A stretch of DNA of 64,000 nucleotides from Phoronis australis (lineage: Eukaryota; Phoronida; Phoronidae): positions 1,272,838-1,336,837 of the forward strand of contig NMRA01000014.1 in NCBI GenBank assembly GCA_002633005.1. The letters run 5' to 3'. Of the stretch, positions 50,701-63,041 are shown one piece after another (positions within the stretch are counted from its first letter, which is position 1; every line of letters begins with the position of its first letter). Made by a program: the position numbers and the translations under genes. The notes under the pieces are model-generated. The model was not told the DNA's origin and did not search any database. It was given only the letters and a program-made list of their open reading frames with translations.

Positions 50701-51432
50701 GTGCCTTCTGACCTCCTACTGGCTGTGTTTTATTGCCAATGAAAGGTTAATAAAAACACCTGAAATACATGTAAGAACTCTGTCGGGTTATTAATAAGAA
50801 GAACTATTAATATATAATCAGAGGGCAAACTGAGAGACAAACTGACAGTTTAAGAACACAATTTCGTAACATTTTCTGTGATTTCTTCTTCAGATTTCAA
50901 GAACAACTTTCTAATGTTTTATTAAAAAAATGACTTCTATGCACTCAGTTGACTCAGCGATGTAATTAAATAACAATATTTCCATTCATTTGTTCTCAAA
51001 GTGTAGATCACTTCGATCAACCTCAAAATGTCATCAATTGTTCCTTTGTTCATATTCGGTCTCTTGAGATAATTTCCAACAAAATTTTCCACACCCCTTT
51101 GACAGTGACGGACAAACAAAAGTACTTGATTTACTTGGCAGATGAGATGGATGGAGGCAATACAAATATTTGGCAAGATATCAAATAACTCATTCATAAG
51201 ATCCTGTGAAAAGAAGTCAGATGTAAAACAAAGAGTGACTTTGTTACCTAATCACTCATAAAAATAATAGCTATTACTTCCTCACCTTCTGGATTTTTAA
51301 ACAGTTGTATTAGCACATGAGATTTGCCAAGAATAGAGTCATTCCTTCGCCGAGTAGACAGTGGTGACTGGATTTGTAAAATATTCTTTCCATCACCAAC
51401 TTGATGTCCACAACTTCTACACAAGATCACAT
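47756..51432 (-). CDS. CULT-domain protein (cereblon-type thalidomide-binding fold), partial gene
   Basis: Exons on the minus strand: 51432-51286, 50297-50236, 48924-48845 and a proposed last exon 47951-47756; splice sites and phases agree. The first begins VILCRSCGHQVGDG (first zinc Cys pair) and ends VLIQLFKNPEG. The second reads NTFEVITLSDEDVGVYNMDG. The third reads SHPEHSWFPEFAWQ, then LCPKCGTHIGW, giving the second Cys pair. In human cereblon the pocket for thalidomide and cyclic-imide degrons is three tryptophans in the contexts HSW, AW and IGW; all three are present here. No LON or DDB1-binding part was found in the neighbouring sequence, so this resembles stand-alone CULT proteins rather than cereblon. 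The last exon (WSIKESTEFHFIHKHML...) is less certain. The start is missing: an exon 55042-54982 has the right phase (donor GTAATG) but no family support and no signal peptide. Confidence 0.82.
50530..50672. repeat. ~26-bp minisatellite in the CULT-gene intron
   Basis: Five or six copies of TATGTTATGTGAATACACCTC + AATG with substitutions. Confidence 0.88.
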
Positions 51433-52019
51433 CTAAAATAATAGAAACATCAAAGCAGTTGCAAGCCTGTGTTTTCGGCCATCCAACTCAAAAGAAATGA
51501 ACTTTTGACTCAGGCAACTTACCATTATACACTGACCTCAACTTGTTCCTTACTCAGATAAGAAGTGAAGTGATTCCTGAGTTTGCAAAGAACAGATGGT
51601 TCATTAATCCTCTAGTCTAGTATACTCAGCACATAAAAAGACATGCTGTGAGGAGCCAAACTGTACATATTCGCAGTGGGAAATGTATGGAACAGGCCAT
51701 CCTTGCTTGTCATTTGATATTTTAAAAGGGTTGCCTTTTTTCATAAGACATTAGCACATCCTATTGCACAGAAGTGGAAATTTGCCAGCCTTTATAATAG
51801 CACGAAAGTTGTTATAACAGTCCTTACACACAAAGGGTTGAAACCTTTCATTCGCATTACATGACATCTGCAGATGCTGCTGAACGTCTGTCCACCAAAG
51901 ATCTGACTGCCATTTGGCAGGTTAGTGAATTTCAGTAAGGTGTGACTGCTTCAAAAGTCAACTATTATTGTCCTATTGCCCTTGTTATTGTTGTAAGGTA
52001 TGAAATTATTATTTTGAAT

Positions 52020-53965
52020 CTTGTTGATGAGATGATGTTTTAACTACTGCACCTAATCACTTTGGATTTAATAAATTTACTTTACGAATAAGTGATTAAT
52101 GCCTACACTAGCTTTATGCATTTCACTAGCTTTCTCGATTTAGGTAAGGCATTTGATAGAGTTGATCATGTAAAATTGTTTAACAAACTGATAACTCACG
52201 GAGTGCCTGGTTGTATTATTCATTATTTTTAATGTTTTTGGTAAGCTAACCAAAGGATATGTATACACTGGGGTTGTGTTTTCTCAGATGATTTTACTGA
52301 ATCCAGTGGTGTAAGACAAGGTGGTATCCCGTTCGAATATTCATTCAACATTATGGTGATGGCTGAAGCCTAAAATGATCCATTCAGTCATTGGATGTAC
52401 TAGTATGATTTCTGATATAAAAATGAATCATTTCAAGTATGCCAATGACTTGATCCTTGCACCCTCTGTTGCGGGTTTGAACAAAGTAATAAACACTCGT
52501 CAGGTACATGACATTAAATGTAATCCATGGAAAAATGCAGTCATGGTAAATAAAACTAAGTTACTTTCTGGTGCTAATCTGTATCCCCTCAACCTCCACA
52601 TAGGGTTATTAGACAGGTGAATGAATATCAATATCTAGGTAATATTGTCTCACACATGTGATTTAACAGATTATGCTGATGTTTTACCGCAAAGGTAGAA
52701 AAAACTTGCTCAAACTAACTCATTAACTCATAAATTCCACGTGTGGCACTCCTGTAAAACTCAAATTGTATAGTTCAAATTGTGCGCCCATGTACACTGC
52801 TCACTTATGGTAGACATTTAATTCTCAACTTATAAACAATGCGCTCAAACATTTTCTGGGCTTTTCTAATTTTTCCAGTACTAGCCTTTTTGTACAGTCC
52901 TTGACTTTCAGTATTGTATTGCATTACGATGTAACCTCAGATGCCATTTTTGAGCAGGGTAACAATTCAGTCAATCACTTTCTCATTGTTATTTCTTCAA
53001 GTGACTCTACTGCTCTAATATCTTAGTTCATTGTCAGATGAGATCATTGGTAATTGTTTACCACATGGCGACATTGACCTACACACATGATTTTGGTATC
53101 ATTCGATTACGCCTACAGTTCTCACTATTTTATTGTCAAATTTCAGTTTGCACTCTTTCCCAGTTGACAGAGCTACGTTCCCTCAACTTAAAATTTTAGA
53201 CAACTTTTGTTAATAAATGAAGCAGTATCATCGATTCTGAATGGTGTTCCTCCTAAAGTTTTCCTGATATAACATGGAGCAACAATTGGAAACATTTCAT
53301 CCTTTTCCATAAATGTTTAGAATTGTGATCATTTTACCCCAGTTTTCCATGAAATTGTCAGAAGTGATATGTACCCTTTTCACGAATTTGAACCTCGAAA
53401 AAAATAATTTTTTGCGAATTCTTGTTGGTGCATGCGTACCAGAGTCACCATAGGAATTTGAACCCTTGAGACCGTAGCTCAGGCCCCAAGGTTGATGGGT
53501 CTCAGTGAATTTGAATTTATTTCTGCAGAATAGGGACATTGGTAGGTTAGTTTAGTTTTTGGCTGCCAGACGACTCCTGCCATTCAACATGTGGTATCTA
53601 TTGGCAAAGACTACGAGCAGAAATTTGACAATAAAATACTACGGGAATGGGGTAGGAGACATTTTCGCGAAAATAATCTGCATCATAGGTCAGTCTTGTC
53701 ATATTGTAAACAATTAGCAGATCATTTATTTAATTATATCACATACTTGCATTTCCTGACATGTTGGTCCTATCTTCATTATTTGCATTATTTGTTATTA
53801 TTATGAGTAGTTCTGCATAGTAATAGCTTGTGTATAGTTTTTGTATGGATCATGGATTATTCATCAGTACATTTGTTATGTATCAGTGTCTTGTCTCGGG
53901 ATATTCCTGACCAGGTTTGATCCTGTGCCCTTAGGGTAAACCTGATAATAAAGTGTGCTTTTTTC
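52020..53965 (+). mobile_element. Decayed non-LTR retrotransposon (LINE) with reverse transcriptase remnants
   Basis: Fragments of a reverse transcriptase in changing frames: LGKAFDRVDHVKLFNKL (from about 52141), SGVRQGGIP (about 52302-52328), YANDLILAPSVAGLNK (about 52438-52485), VNKTKLL (about 52546) and VNEYQYLGNIVSH (about 52616). The catalytic box is YAND instead of YADD and stops or shifts separate the blocks, so it is dead. The 3' end is probably near the GATAATAAAG at about 53944, a simple A-rich tail. Family not assigned. It lies between the CULT exon at 51432 and any upstream exon of that gene. Confidence 0.75.
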
Positions 53966-54009
53966 AAAAAATTGTGCCCAGCAGACTTAGTTCACTTGAG
54001 TTTCTATCA

Positions 54010-54495
54010 CCGCCTGTTAACGAACAAAAAGTCCAAGGGACACAAAACTCACAAATTCCACCTGATATCTTCCCATGCTATTTTGCAAGTGTCATGCACC
54101 AGGTCACGCGCTTCCCTCAGTCTCACACTAGCCTTAGACTAACTCACGTGACTCAGTTGAAATATTTTGTGGTTATCAAGCACGCGGTGAAAAAGTTAAC
54201 GGTGACCAAAAAGTGGAGTTGGAATTCTTCTCCATAGTCACCTTAATTCTAATAGATATGCTTCACTGACAATATGTGTAGAAGCAGAAAGGATCACTGA
54301 AGAAAGTAAGCATATTTTTAAGTGATAGTTTTGAGTGTAGCATGTATTTTTGACGAGGTGAAAAATCTCAATCAGTGGACAGATTTGGCCTACCGTCCGT
54401 TTAAAATACACGGTACGAAATGTGTACAGAAAGCGATGGGAAGTATTGTAGCCCCTAACCCGACCGGCCAACCGAGGGGCTACGTGTTGCCCAGG
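54010..54495 (-). repeat. Dispersed repeat, copy 2 (inverted relative to 5607-6078)
   Basis: Reverse complement matches 5607-6078 along its length (TATTTTGCAAGTGTCATG, ACTCACGTGACTCAGTTGAA, GTGAAAAAGTTAACGGTGAC, GACGAGGTGAAAA, TTTAAAATACACGGTACG, GTAGCCCCTAACC). The plus-strand ORF and minus-strand ORF here are accidental. Confidence 0.8.
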
Positions 54496-54599
54496 CAAAC
54501 GGATGATATACCGATGAAGCCCTTCATAGACCCTGGGGCCCATGTACAGGCCTAATGTAAAGTACATGTACAGGCATAAATGTAAATTGTGAGGTACAC

Positions 54600-54730
54600 C
54601 TGGCTGGTGGCACTCGCTAACGGAAAATTGCCTATTAGCTGAATGGTTAACACGCTCGCCGGTTAAATTGGGGTCGCTCTTTCTATTCCCGGGCAAACTC
54701 GGCTATTACGACAACATACCGCCTTTAACA
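54600..54730 (+). repeat. tRNA-like sequence
   Basis: TTAGCTGAATGGTTAACACGC (A-box-like, 54635-54655) is followed by GGGGTCGCTCTTTCTATTCCC where a B box would be, but the T arm is disrupted by extra bases. Probably a SINE or dead tRNA copy. Confidence 0.35.
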
Positions 54731-55042
54731 AAGTTAACGAAAGGTTTTGTCATAAATATGAGCCCAGAATACATACCACTGATTTCATTAGGACACACTT
54801 GTGACAATATCACAATAAATAAAAGACAAACGCGGCGAAGTAGTTCAAAACCGTTAACAAAGTCCGACCGGTCCTTCACAGAACATGACGCATAGGGCGC
54901 AGCCATCTTGGTTATACATCTCTCCTAAAAAGCGACAAACAACGGTGTTTTTTGTTAAATACAAGGCTGACAAATCATTACCTCTGTTACGAAAAAATAC
55001 GAAAATGGTATAATTCGAGGAGTTCTCTTTTTTATGTTTCAT

Positions 55043-55820
55043 ACTGACGTGTCAAAACTACTACGTTGTTTTTGTAAACATGCCGATAAATGGTGTGTGC
55101 CAATTAATCAGCTATTGTAACAAACTCCCTCTGTAATGCTTTTCGAGCACAATCTTAATGAATAAAGAAAATTAATTTTTCGGCATTTAAAGAGCGTCAT
55201 ATCCTCGTGAAACTGTTTTACACGTAACACTGACTTGAAGAAAAAAGAGATAACAGTTTTCCCGATGAGAGTGGTACGTGCCTGGACAAGATTTCCAGGG
55301 GGAAGCTAAAATGAGGTTTCAATGGAAGTAAACAGCCGCCATTTTTCCCGATTGCGAACTTACTTCAGCATAGTTTTCCATTCTTTTATAAGTCAAAAAG
55401 ATACAGATTTACACTAATAGTAAAACTGTATGATAGGAAAAGTCCTAAAGCTCATTGATCACGGCTCATATGGTCCCTAAATTGTCAAATGTAGCTGATC
55501 TGCATAAAAATAAGCAACAAATGCCGGCTGTTTACATTTGGGTTGATTGACAACTGACGAAACCCGGTCACACATTATCCAATCACAAGGAGGACATCAC
55601 AGAGTTGATCCAATGAACTGCGAATACTTAGTCATATGACGTAAATAACCACACCTCCTTCAATGTACCAAAACAAACCTGTTGGCAGAGAAGCCGGTTG
55701 TCAAAAACAGCTGATCGTATTTCATCATTTTCTTTTACTTTTATGCGTTTTGGTCGGGTAATTCCCGAATGAACCGTCAGTTTTGTGTTGTACAAAGGGA
55801 ATGTTGGAAAATATTTGAAA
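55043..55820. other. Upstream region of the ZNF395/ZNF704-like gene
   Basis: Contains the probable promoter and 5' UTR. No TATA box or other diagnostic motif stands out. No in-frame ATG between about 55785 and 55821 competes with the chosen start. Confidence 0.4.
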
Positions 55821-58800
55821 ATGTTCGGCAGCAGAAGGCTCGCTAAACGTTCTATAATTGGAACCCGAATTTGTGCGCCTTGGCAAGATGGCCGGTTTTA
55901 TCCAGGGGTGGTTCAGGCCATGAAAGAGATGGCTAGTGGTCATCATTGGTACTCTGTACAATTCGATGATGGCTACACTGGTGAGTTTACGGAGGCCGAC
56001 ATCGTAGGACCTGGCTTCCAGGGCATTCAGAGTAAATACCTGAAACACGGCCAAAGAGTATTCCTAACTCAGAACGGCAGGGAAGTCGCCGGTGTTGTAT
56101 TGCATCACGACAGACCTTCAGGCGATGTCACGGTGGACGCCAAAGTGAGCGACCATGACCACCAAGAGGTCATGAGGAAAGTGGATGAACTGAGATTGGT
56201 GGAGAGCCGAAAATCAGCTCGGTTGCAAGACACCGATACGGACTACTCAAAGTTGGCTGATGTCCAAATTCAGTTGGATGTGTCCAAAAAAAGGCCAGTT
56301 TCCCATGTCATTGATGTTCCATCCAAAAGCAGGTTTGTTAATGATATTTCCCTCCCTTTACTAGTTATTAATTTTCCAAATTACGATCAATTTCTCTATA
56401 ATTTAAATCTGATTTGCACTGTAATTTTCAGTTGAATGTATGTGTCATGTCTTTTCCCATTATCCATCAATGATGAATTAATGAAGTAAAAAGAGTTGAG
56501 TCAAGGAATTTCCATATATAACGATCAGTGTAAAAATATGTAAACAGTGAACAATTGGTAGGAAGAATCCTGTTATACATTTTTGAAAATTGTGTAATGT
56601 TACAATTGTCGTTTATTACATGTATTTATGGAAATTTGATTCTGGTGAAAATTATATCATGTGTTCTATTGATTCAAAAAGTTCTACTCAGCATTTGTAT
56701 TTTGTGGAAAATATTGTGACAGAGAGAAATCCTTTATTCTCATGTGAAGTAATTTGGAGTTATGATTGCATAACTTGAGCAAAAAAATTTTTACTTTTTA
56801 TCAGTTTCATATTGTCCATACACGTTTGTGATACTTCAGTTATGCAAGACGATCTCAAAGTGAGGAGAGCGAAGACATTGAAATGATGGACGAACACATG
56901 GCGGCCATGGTCTTGACTACACTGTCTTGTAGTCCTGTGTCACCAAAGTTTCCTGTCAGCTACGTAGAAAAACGTGAGTAGTCCCAACACAGGTACAAAA
57001 AGTTTCATTTTGGCCACATTGAAGTCACGTGATTTGCTGATTTTTAGTTACAAGGGAATCTGAAGTGCAATTTCTGAACTTGATTCCTCTCATCCAACCA
57101 CATGATGAAAACTCAAGTACATCTCTGAGCTAAACTGAACCGTAGATGGTAATGGCTACCATGAGCTGGATGAACTTTGACCTCAGCAGCTGGTGTGATT
57201 GACAGTTCATGCCATAAATGAATGACTGAATGACTGAGGTTGTAAAAAATGATTTGTGATTTCAACTGAAACTGGCATTATATTCAGGTCTGAATAATGA
57301 ATTCCTGGGATTTCTATTTTTTTCGTTGTACACAACTATGTCTAATTTGCAGTGAATACAACAGCAGAATCATGAAACGGAAGCAAAAAGTGGTAATTTC
57401 AAATTGCACATATTTATGCAATTAAAATTGTGGATGAGAGGCTTGGATATGCATTAACATGACTGGTGTGCCTTCTTATTGTTAAAGTAGATTTTTAATA
57501 TCTGCATAGAGAGCCTGTTCACTGAATCTATGTTATCAAGTTAAAAATAGCAGAAATTGTAGGCTAGCTACATGTGATTTGATATTTGGAGCGTGCATTA
57601 AACTATGTTTAAACATTAAAACCTTGAAATGTCAAGTTGAATTACGATCATGGAACAGTGGACTACGGTACACTGTATTGGGATTATATTTTATCAGGAG
57701 CACAATTTCTTTAGTTACTCAAGTTCATGTATGGTGCTCTGGCTGTCATGCTTAGTTTCTATGCGCTTGCCATAAAATATTTACTAAAAATTATGTAAAG
57801 TTAGTCCGAACTGTAACTAGTGTAAATAGATGTTAAAAACAATGTTATGTAGTTGTCAAATGTTTCCAATCTTACATCACTCGTTTCATAATAGGATTTT
57901 CCACATATCATAAATTACAACATTGTATTGATGGTGCATTTTACATACCCTCTTCTGTGGGTTAATCCCATTACTTGGCCTACAGGCCATCTCTGAAGTT
58001 TCCGAATTTTCACTTTTAAATATCTTACTCGACTTTCCTCCCACCCGCAGTTCATACAACCATTTTCGTAGACTCTCTTGTTAATGCCTAGCTGTGTATG
58101 TGAATCTCATCTCATCAGAATGTTACCTCCCCAAAAGTACACAACTGACCTTTGAGTAGCAATTAGACATTGTTAGAAGTGTAACTTACCTTCTTTCGGG
58201 CACAAAAGTACCCATCCCCTCCTGCTCTTTACTGAAGAAGACATGAAATCGTTCTTTTCTCTTGTGTCATGCCAATGAATGCTTTTATGAGCGAAATCTG
58301 AAATGTGGGGTTAATTTATCGCTCTGTAATTATGTTATACAATCAATCCACCTTGAAAGAACAAAATCGCTCAAAATGAGGCATTTGTTTCATGAAAAGT
58401 GACAAATATAACGTTTTCATCAAAGCGGTTAACTTTTAAATTCAATTTAACTGACAGTTCTCAGTCCAAAACACTTTAAAATAGGTTTTAAAAGTGGTAA
58501 CTGTAGCGCTGTCATAACCCTCTGTTTGAATGGTTCAGTGAGAGGTTATAAATGCTGTAACTCTTAATTGTGAACACGGCAGTCGCTAAAGTTATAACTC
58601 AGTAGGTGGCGCTGCTGTCAAACCTCGTCAGAAACATTATGGTGCATCGAGGCTCTAACTGGGATGAATCAGAAACCAACAGTACTGACATCTAGATAGT
58701 GTGACTAAAACTATGAACTAAGATTACTACACTTTTGTGAAATAGTAATTACATAACATTTACAATATAGAAAGAGTTACAACCAGGTTTAGTTGGTCTA

Positions 58801-61800
58801 CAAATACATCTTTAAGCTTAAATTAGAAATTTTATCTTACACTCCACACAACTATTTCTAAAAATAATTAAACCTCACTTTAGTAAAAGTGCAGTCTCTT
58901 GGAAAATACACATAGCCACAAGTTTCTGACAAAATTTGTATAAATTATTCCTAGGCTGTTGATAATGCCACATTATTACTTAGGTAAACTTTCACTCAGC
59001 AACTCTCCTAAAGTCTTAATTACGGTACTCTCTTAATTTCGCTGTGTATAACTAATGAGGCTTCAATGCAGCTTACACTACTTCTAATGCACTGAGCTGT
59101 TAGATGTCATTGCATTTAACTCTAATGCACGTGAAGTCTGATGTCTACCCGGCTACCTCCCTGGGCTGGGTGTTAACTTGATCCCTGCACCCGTTTGGGT
59201 AATTGCACCCACCTCCCGACTTTGAAGCGCCCATGTCGAACATAGGTCATGTGTGATAACAACCCCATGTGCCTTTATTGCTGGCTAATACTGCCTCATT
59301 CAACACACCAAGTGCATCTTTTGAAGTGAGTGAACTTTGGTCCTGTGTGTAGCTTGATGATCTCAATGTATTATTGACCTCATTGTCATTATCCCATGTT
59401 CTGGTCACCTGACAATGCCCCTGACCTTTTGCAAATACTTTCTAAAATTTGGAGTGGAACACTGCTGCCCTTTTTGTTTTTGTTCAATTCTAAGCTGCCT
59501 TATTCTCAACCATCATTACCATTAGAGTCATCAAACTCATTTTTTGGTAATCATTCAGTTAACTTCTTCTGTGCTCATTAAGAATGCTGTGGAAATTTTC
59601 AATTTATAGATCAGTTACATGTATGGATTAAATGTTAAAGAAAACATATTTTAACAAGTCATAGAAATTACAGCATCCTCAAGCTCAGAAACTCCTGTTG
59701 TGTGCTGAGATGACGGCTTTTGGGTTTGAACTGAGATACTGGTGATTTAAAAAAGTTCCTTGGGGTCTTGTGGCCATGTGTCTACTGAAATTAAATCATG
59801 ATGGTTAAATGTTAGGGCTCAATTTGACAAGCCGCAGGTTGCCATTGTGACCTCAAATTTTGTTAGGCGACCTGCATGATAAAAGTCCCAGTTCGCAACA
59901 AAGTCGCCAAACGACATCCGAGCATACACAAAATACTACAGAAACAGAAGTCAGAATCATTCAGCATGAATTGAAAGGGTCTCGTTGTGTTTGTGAGCAT
60001 GTGAGTGAGATATTTTGGCCCAAGTGGTGAAAACTGATCATCAAGAACGAGCACATGTTACAATCCTAATTTTACATTCACGCAAAAAATTAAGCCAATA
60101 TGGGGTACACCAGCATGCAGACATTTGGTGAGTTCCTCAATTTTTCACTATAAGGTTTACTTTGTTTTTGACTCTTGCCAACGAGGCTTGTTGTCCTCAG
60201 TTTTTATTTGACTACTGGGGAATTTTGAGGTCGCATTTGGTGAATTGATGGTGTGCTAACCATTGAGCCCTGAGTGTTAATGTTGGATTTTTTATCAAGG
60301 TGGAATTAACATTGAAAGATCCAAGTTATTTACACAATAAACTTTAAATTAATTGGAAGTAATTAGTATAACCTTGTTGAAATGGTCAACAGATACAATA
60401 CTGGGCTCGGGTATGGCAAAATGACCTGACAAGTTTGTAGGTTAATAAAAGCCAAATAGAATAAAGAACAAGAAATGTGTATTTACTTTTGAAATGTTCA
60501 ATGCCATTCTCTTTAGTTTCATGCTTTTTGTTTTGAAGGTGAAGGCGTCCAACTGAGTCCCAAGTCAGAGATTGGTAGCTTTCCTAGTAGTGGATACCAT
60601 AGTGGGACGCCGTCCCCCCCACAGTACCTGAGCACCAGTGCACCTGTACAAGGCAGTGTTTTTGGTGCATTTACTCAAGATGAGGGAATTGATATGGACA
60701 GTGATGAGAAAACAGAGGTAAAGATCTGCAGGGAGACAGCATGCAGGTGTCAATCCAAGGCTTTTGAAAATAGAATGAATATCTTATTTGTTGTACAATG
60801 ATTGTAAGCAACAATGAAGCCTGGGGCATGACGAAAACTGAACTAAGACTTAAGACCAAAAATTTGTCCAAGTTATGACCGAAATTTGGGCTAAGCTATT
60901 ATGAGAACAAAGACGAAAATTCAGAAAGGATCGTTTCGTGAATTATGTTGGACCTTGAAACTCTGAATGAGGATTTAAATTTACATTTTGAATACAGTGG
61001 GAATGTGGTTTACATGAGAACACCTTGTTATGACTGGAAAATACTATGCTGTGTTGGTAAGTTGCAGTGCATTGTATCTACGGCCTTTGTCGGTTATCGA
61101 ATCAAAGGTAGACAATCTTCAATTTGACATTGTTTAGGGACATTTGAGTGAAATTTGTGCCTCAGGAGTTTACAGGGATCGTAGTCCTAGAGTTTGGTCA
61201 TTTAAACCAATAGTCTCATATTATGCTTACTTCTAACTTTCGGACTTAGCTTTGTGGTCTTAAGAACTTGCGTGAAATGGGCTAAGTTAGCCCGATTTTA
61301 AATTAGAATTAGTTAAGACAGAAAAGGTTTTGTGAAACGGGCCCCAGTTCGTTATAAGACGGTGGATTGTCACTGAATTAGCTCTCACCCTTAATCTAGC
61401 TGATGGACATTTACTGGTGCATTCTATCACTTTCCTTTCATTAAACAGAAGTATCAGAGTTGTGACTCTCATGCTTAGCTGCTTTCAGAGGTTTTTGTCA
61501 CATTATTATGAATTTCCCAAACAATAACCAACTGCACCTCTGCGATTGTTATTGTGTCCAAAGGACTAACTGTGTGTTAACTACTATAGATGGCTTACCA
61601 GTACTAGTTTCAACTTTTTCTTTCATCAGTCAACATTTGATGTGATCTGTGGAAGTACAGACAAATTGTTGCTGAAGAATAAACTAAAGTTATTGGAATT
61701 CGCAGATCGTTTTACATATGCACCGAAAGCAATCTGGCTGTCATTTGAATGCTCATGATAACATGATTGTTTGACTGAACGTTACACGAGTGTCTACACC

Positions 61801-63041
61801 AGTGGTTTTTGCTGTATAAACACCAAACAATTTATCCTCAGGGCTCAACACGCACTGTGTTCAAGTGTTCCTGGCCAGGCTGCCTGCAGATCTGCTCTGA
61901 CTGCGGTGACATAGAACGACATATCAGAGTGGAGCATCTCAAGTAAGTATCACACGTAACTAATTCGAAAGCATGAAGGTTTTCTGTGAGGAGCGAAAAG
62001 ATGTTTGCGAAATTCAGAATTTTCTCCTGGTACTTGCGACTTTTAAACTCTTTCCTTGGATGTTGGTGCGTAGTGGTTTTATAGTTATATGCTTTTTTTC
62101 CAATTTGCTACTACACTGTTACTACACTTTTTATAACCTACTCCTCTAGGTCTGCCTATGGTGCTTAAATTTTGGAACTAAAAATCAGTAGGTTGCCGTG
62201 CATTAATTAAGCTAAGCATGATCAAACGCTTCAAAATCAAGTGAACTTTTTGAGAATTTGGACAATCTAACCAAATGATTGGTCAGGTTGATTGCCCACG
62301 CAGAGACATTGTAAAAATTGGCACTTGTCTTTTTTGTTCCAAATGTGAGACCCAAGGAATTTATTCTGTATGGATAAAGGTCTGCAGTTCAGTTAGACAT
62401 CACAAGCATTTGTATGTAAGACACTGGGAAATGTTTTGTAGCCGAAAGGTCTGCAAGTCGCTTGGACATATTACAAAAATTGTACTTAACACCCCAAAAA
62501 TGTTCTGTATATTTTAAGAGCTTTGTTATTAATAAGGGTGGCTTTTTCATGAGTAATGGGTATTGAAATTGACCTACTTATTGACTTCCTCAGCGGAGGC
62601 ACACGTTCACTCATTTTTTTCTGAAACACCCTCAGGTTTGTACACATGTGGCTTTCAATGGTTGTTCACCTATGCTGTCAACTACTACATGTATGACCTC
62701 AAGTATCTTGTAAATGTGTGGTTTGAGGCTAATATATGAGTTAAAATTTTTGATTAGTATTTCATATTATTTTGAATTCCAGATGGTGTTACTTCATTTC
62801 CCGCTTTCTTTAAAGCTGCAGGTTTTAAATTTATGGAGACATTTCTTTCAGAAAAATGCAAAGTGACTCGGGCTTGCCTGATCATGAAGAAGAGTTTTAT
62901 TACTCTGAGGTTGAAGTTGCCATGGATACCATGATGGACCAATTTGCTGACATGGCATGTACATCACCTACAGCTCTCTTTCCTGTCACTAAGACACAGC
63001 CGATTGGCGTGCCAGTACCTGATCATGACTACCAGAAGAAG
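55821..63041 (+). CDS. ZNF704: ZNF395/ZNF704/SLC2A4RG-family C2H2 transcription factor, 3' end outside window
   Basis: Nuclear DNA-binding regulator of the family that includes GLUT4 enhancer factor. Coding exons 55821-56332, 56840-56973, 60539-60717, 61842-61942 and 62852-63041 join in phase, then donor GTACGG at 63042; the rest lies to the right. The N-terminus SRRLAKRSIIGTRI matches SRRLGKRSLLGARV-type starts of ZNF395. Residues about 17-60 (PWQDGRFYPGVVQ ... VQFDDGYTGEFTEADIV) are Tudor-like, and a second small barrel-like segment (GQRVFLTQNGREVAGVVL) follows. Exon 2 holds the family's nuclear export/activation stretch AAMVLTTLSCSPVSP. Exon 3 is Ser/Pro-rich (SSGYHSGTPSPPQYLS). Exon 4 has one finger, C-x4-C-x12-H-x4-H (CSWPGC ... 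HIRVEH). Exon 5 has the family box EEEFYYSEVEV and ends DHDYQKK. The ATG 55821 (A at -3) is the first Met. Which of the three vertebrate paralogues it matches best cannot be decided; the symbol is a family label. Confidence 0.9.
56974..60538. other. Second intron of the ZNF395/ZNF704-like gene
   Basis: No exon on either strand. Contains one MITE-like repeat (59812-60277, listed separately). Confidence 0.6.
59812..60277. repeat. Possible hAT-type MITE
   Basis: Left end AGGGCTCAATTTGACAAG, right end inverted as CATTGAGCCCTG. Only about 10 bp pair and no clear 8-bp target duplication is visible, so the boundary is tentative. Confidence 0.4.
60815..61346. repeat. Possible MITE with GGGGCCCG-type end
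   Basis: The right end TTTTGTGAAACGGGCCCCAG is inverted relative to GCCTGGGGCATGACGAAAA at the left, with further inverted similarity nearby (GACTTAAGACC against GGTCTTAAG). Lies in the intron before the zinc-finger exon. Confidence 0.45.

Noticed and set aside
53297-53539. 80-codon minus-strand open frame considered as an upstream CULT exon
   Set aside because: No signal peptide or CULT similarity, and it lies inside LINE-derived sequence.
54635-54710. Functional tRNA gene
   Set aside because: A-box-like sequence is present but the T arm is broken and the acceptor stem does not pair. The same applies to 7731-7770 and 33850-33960.
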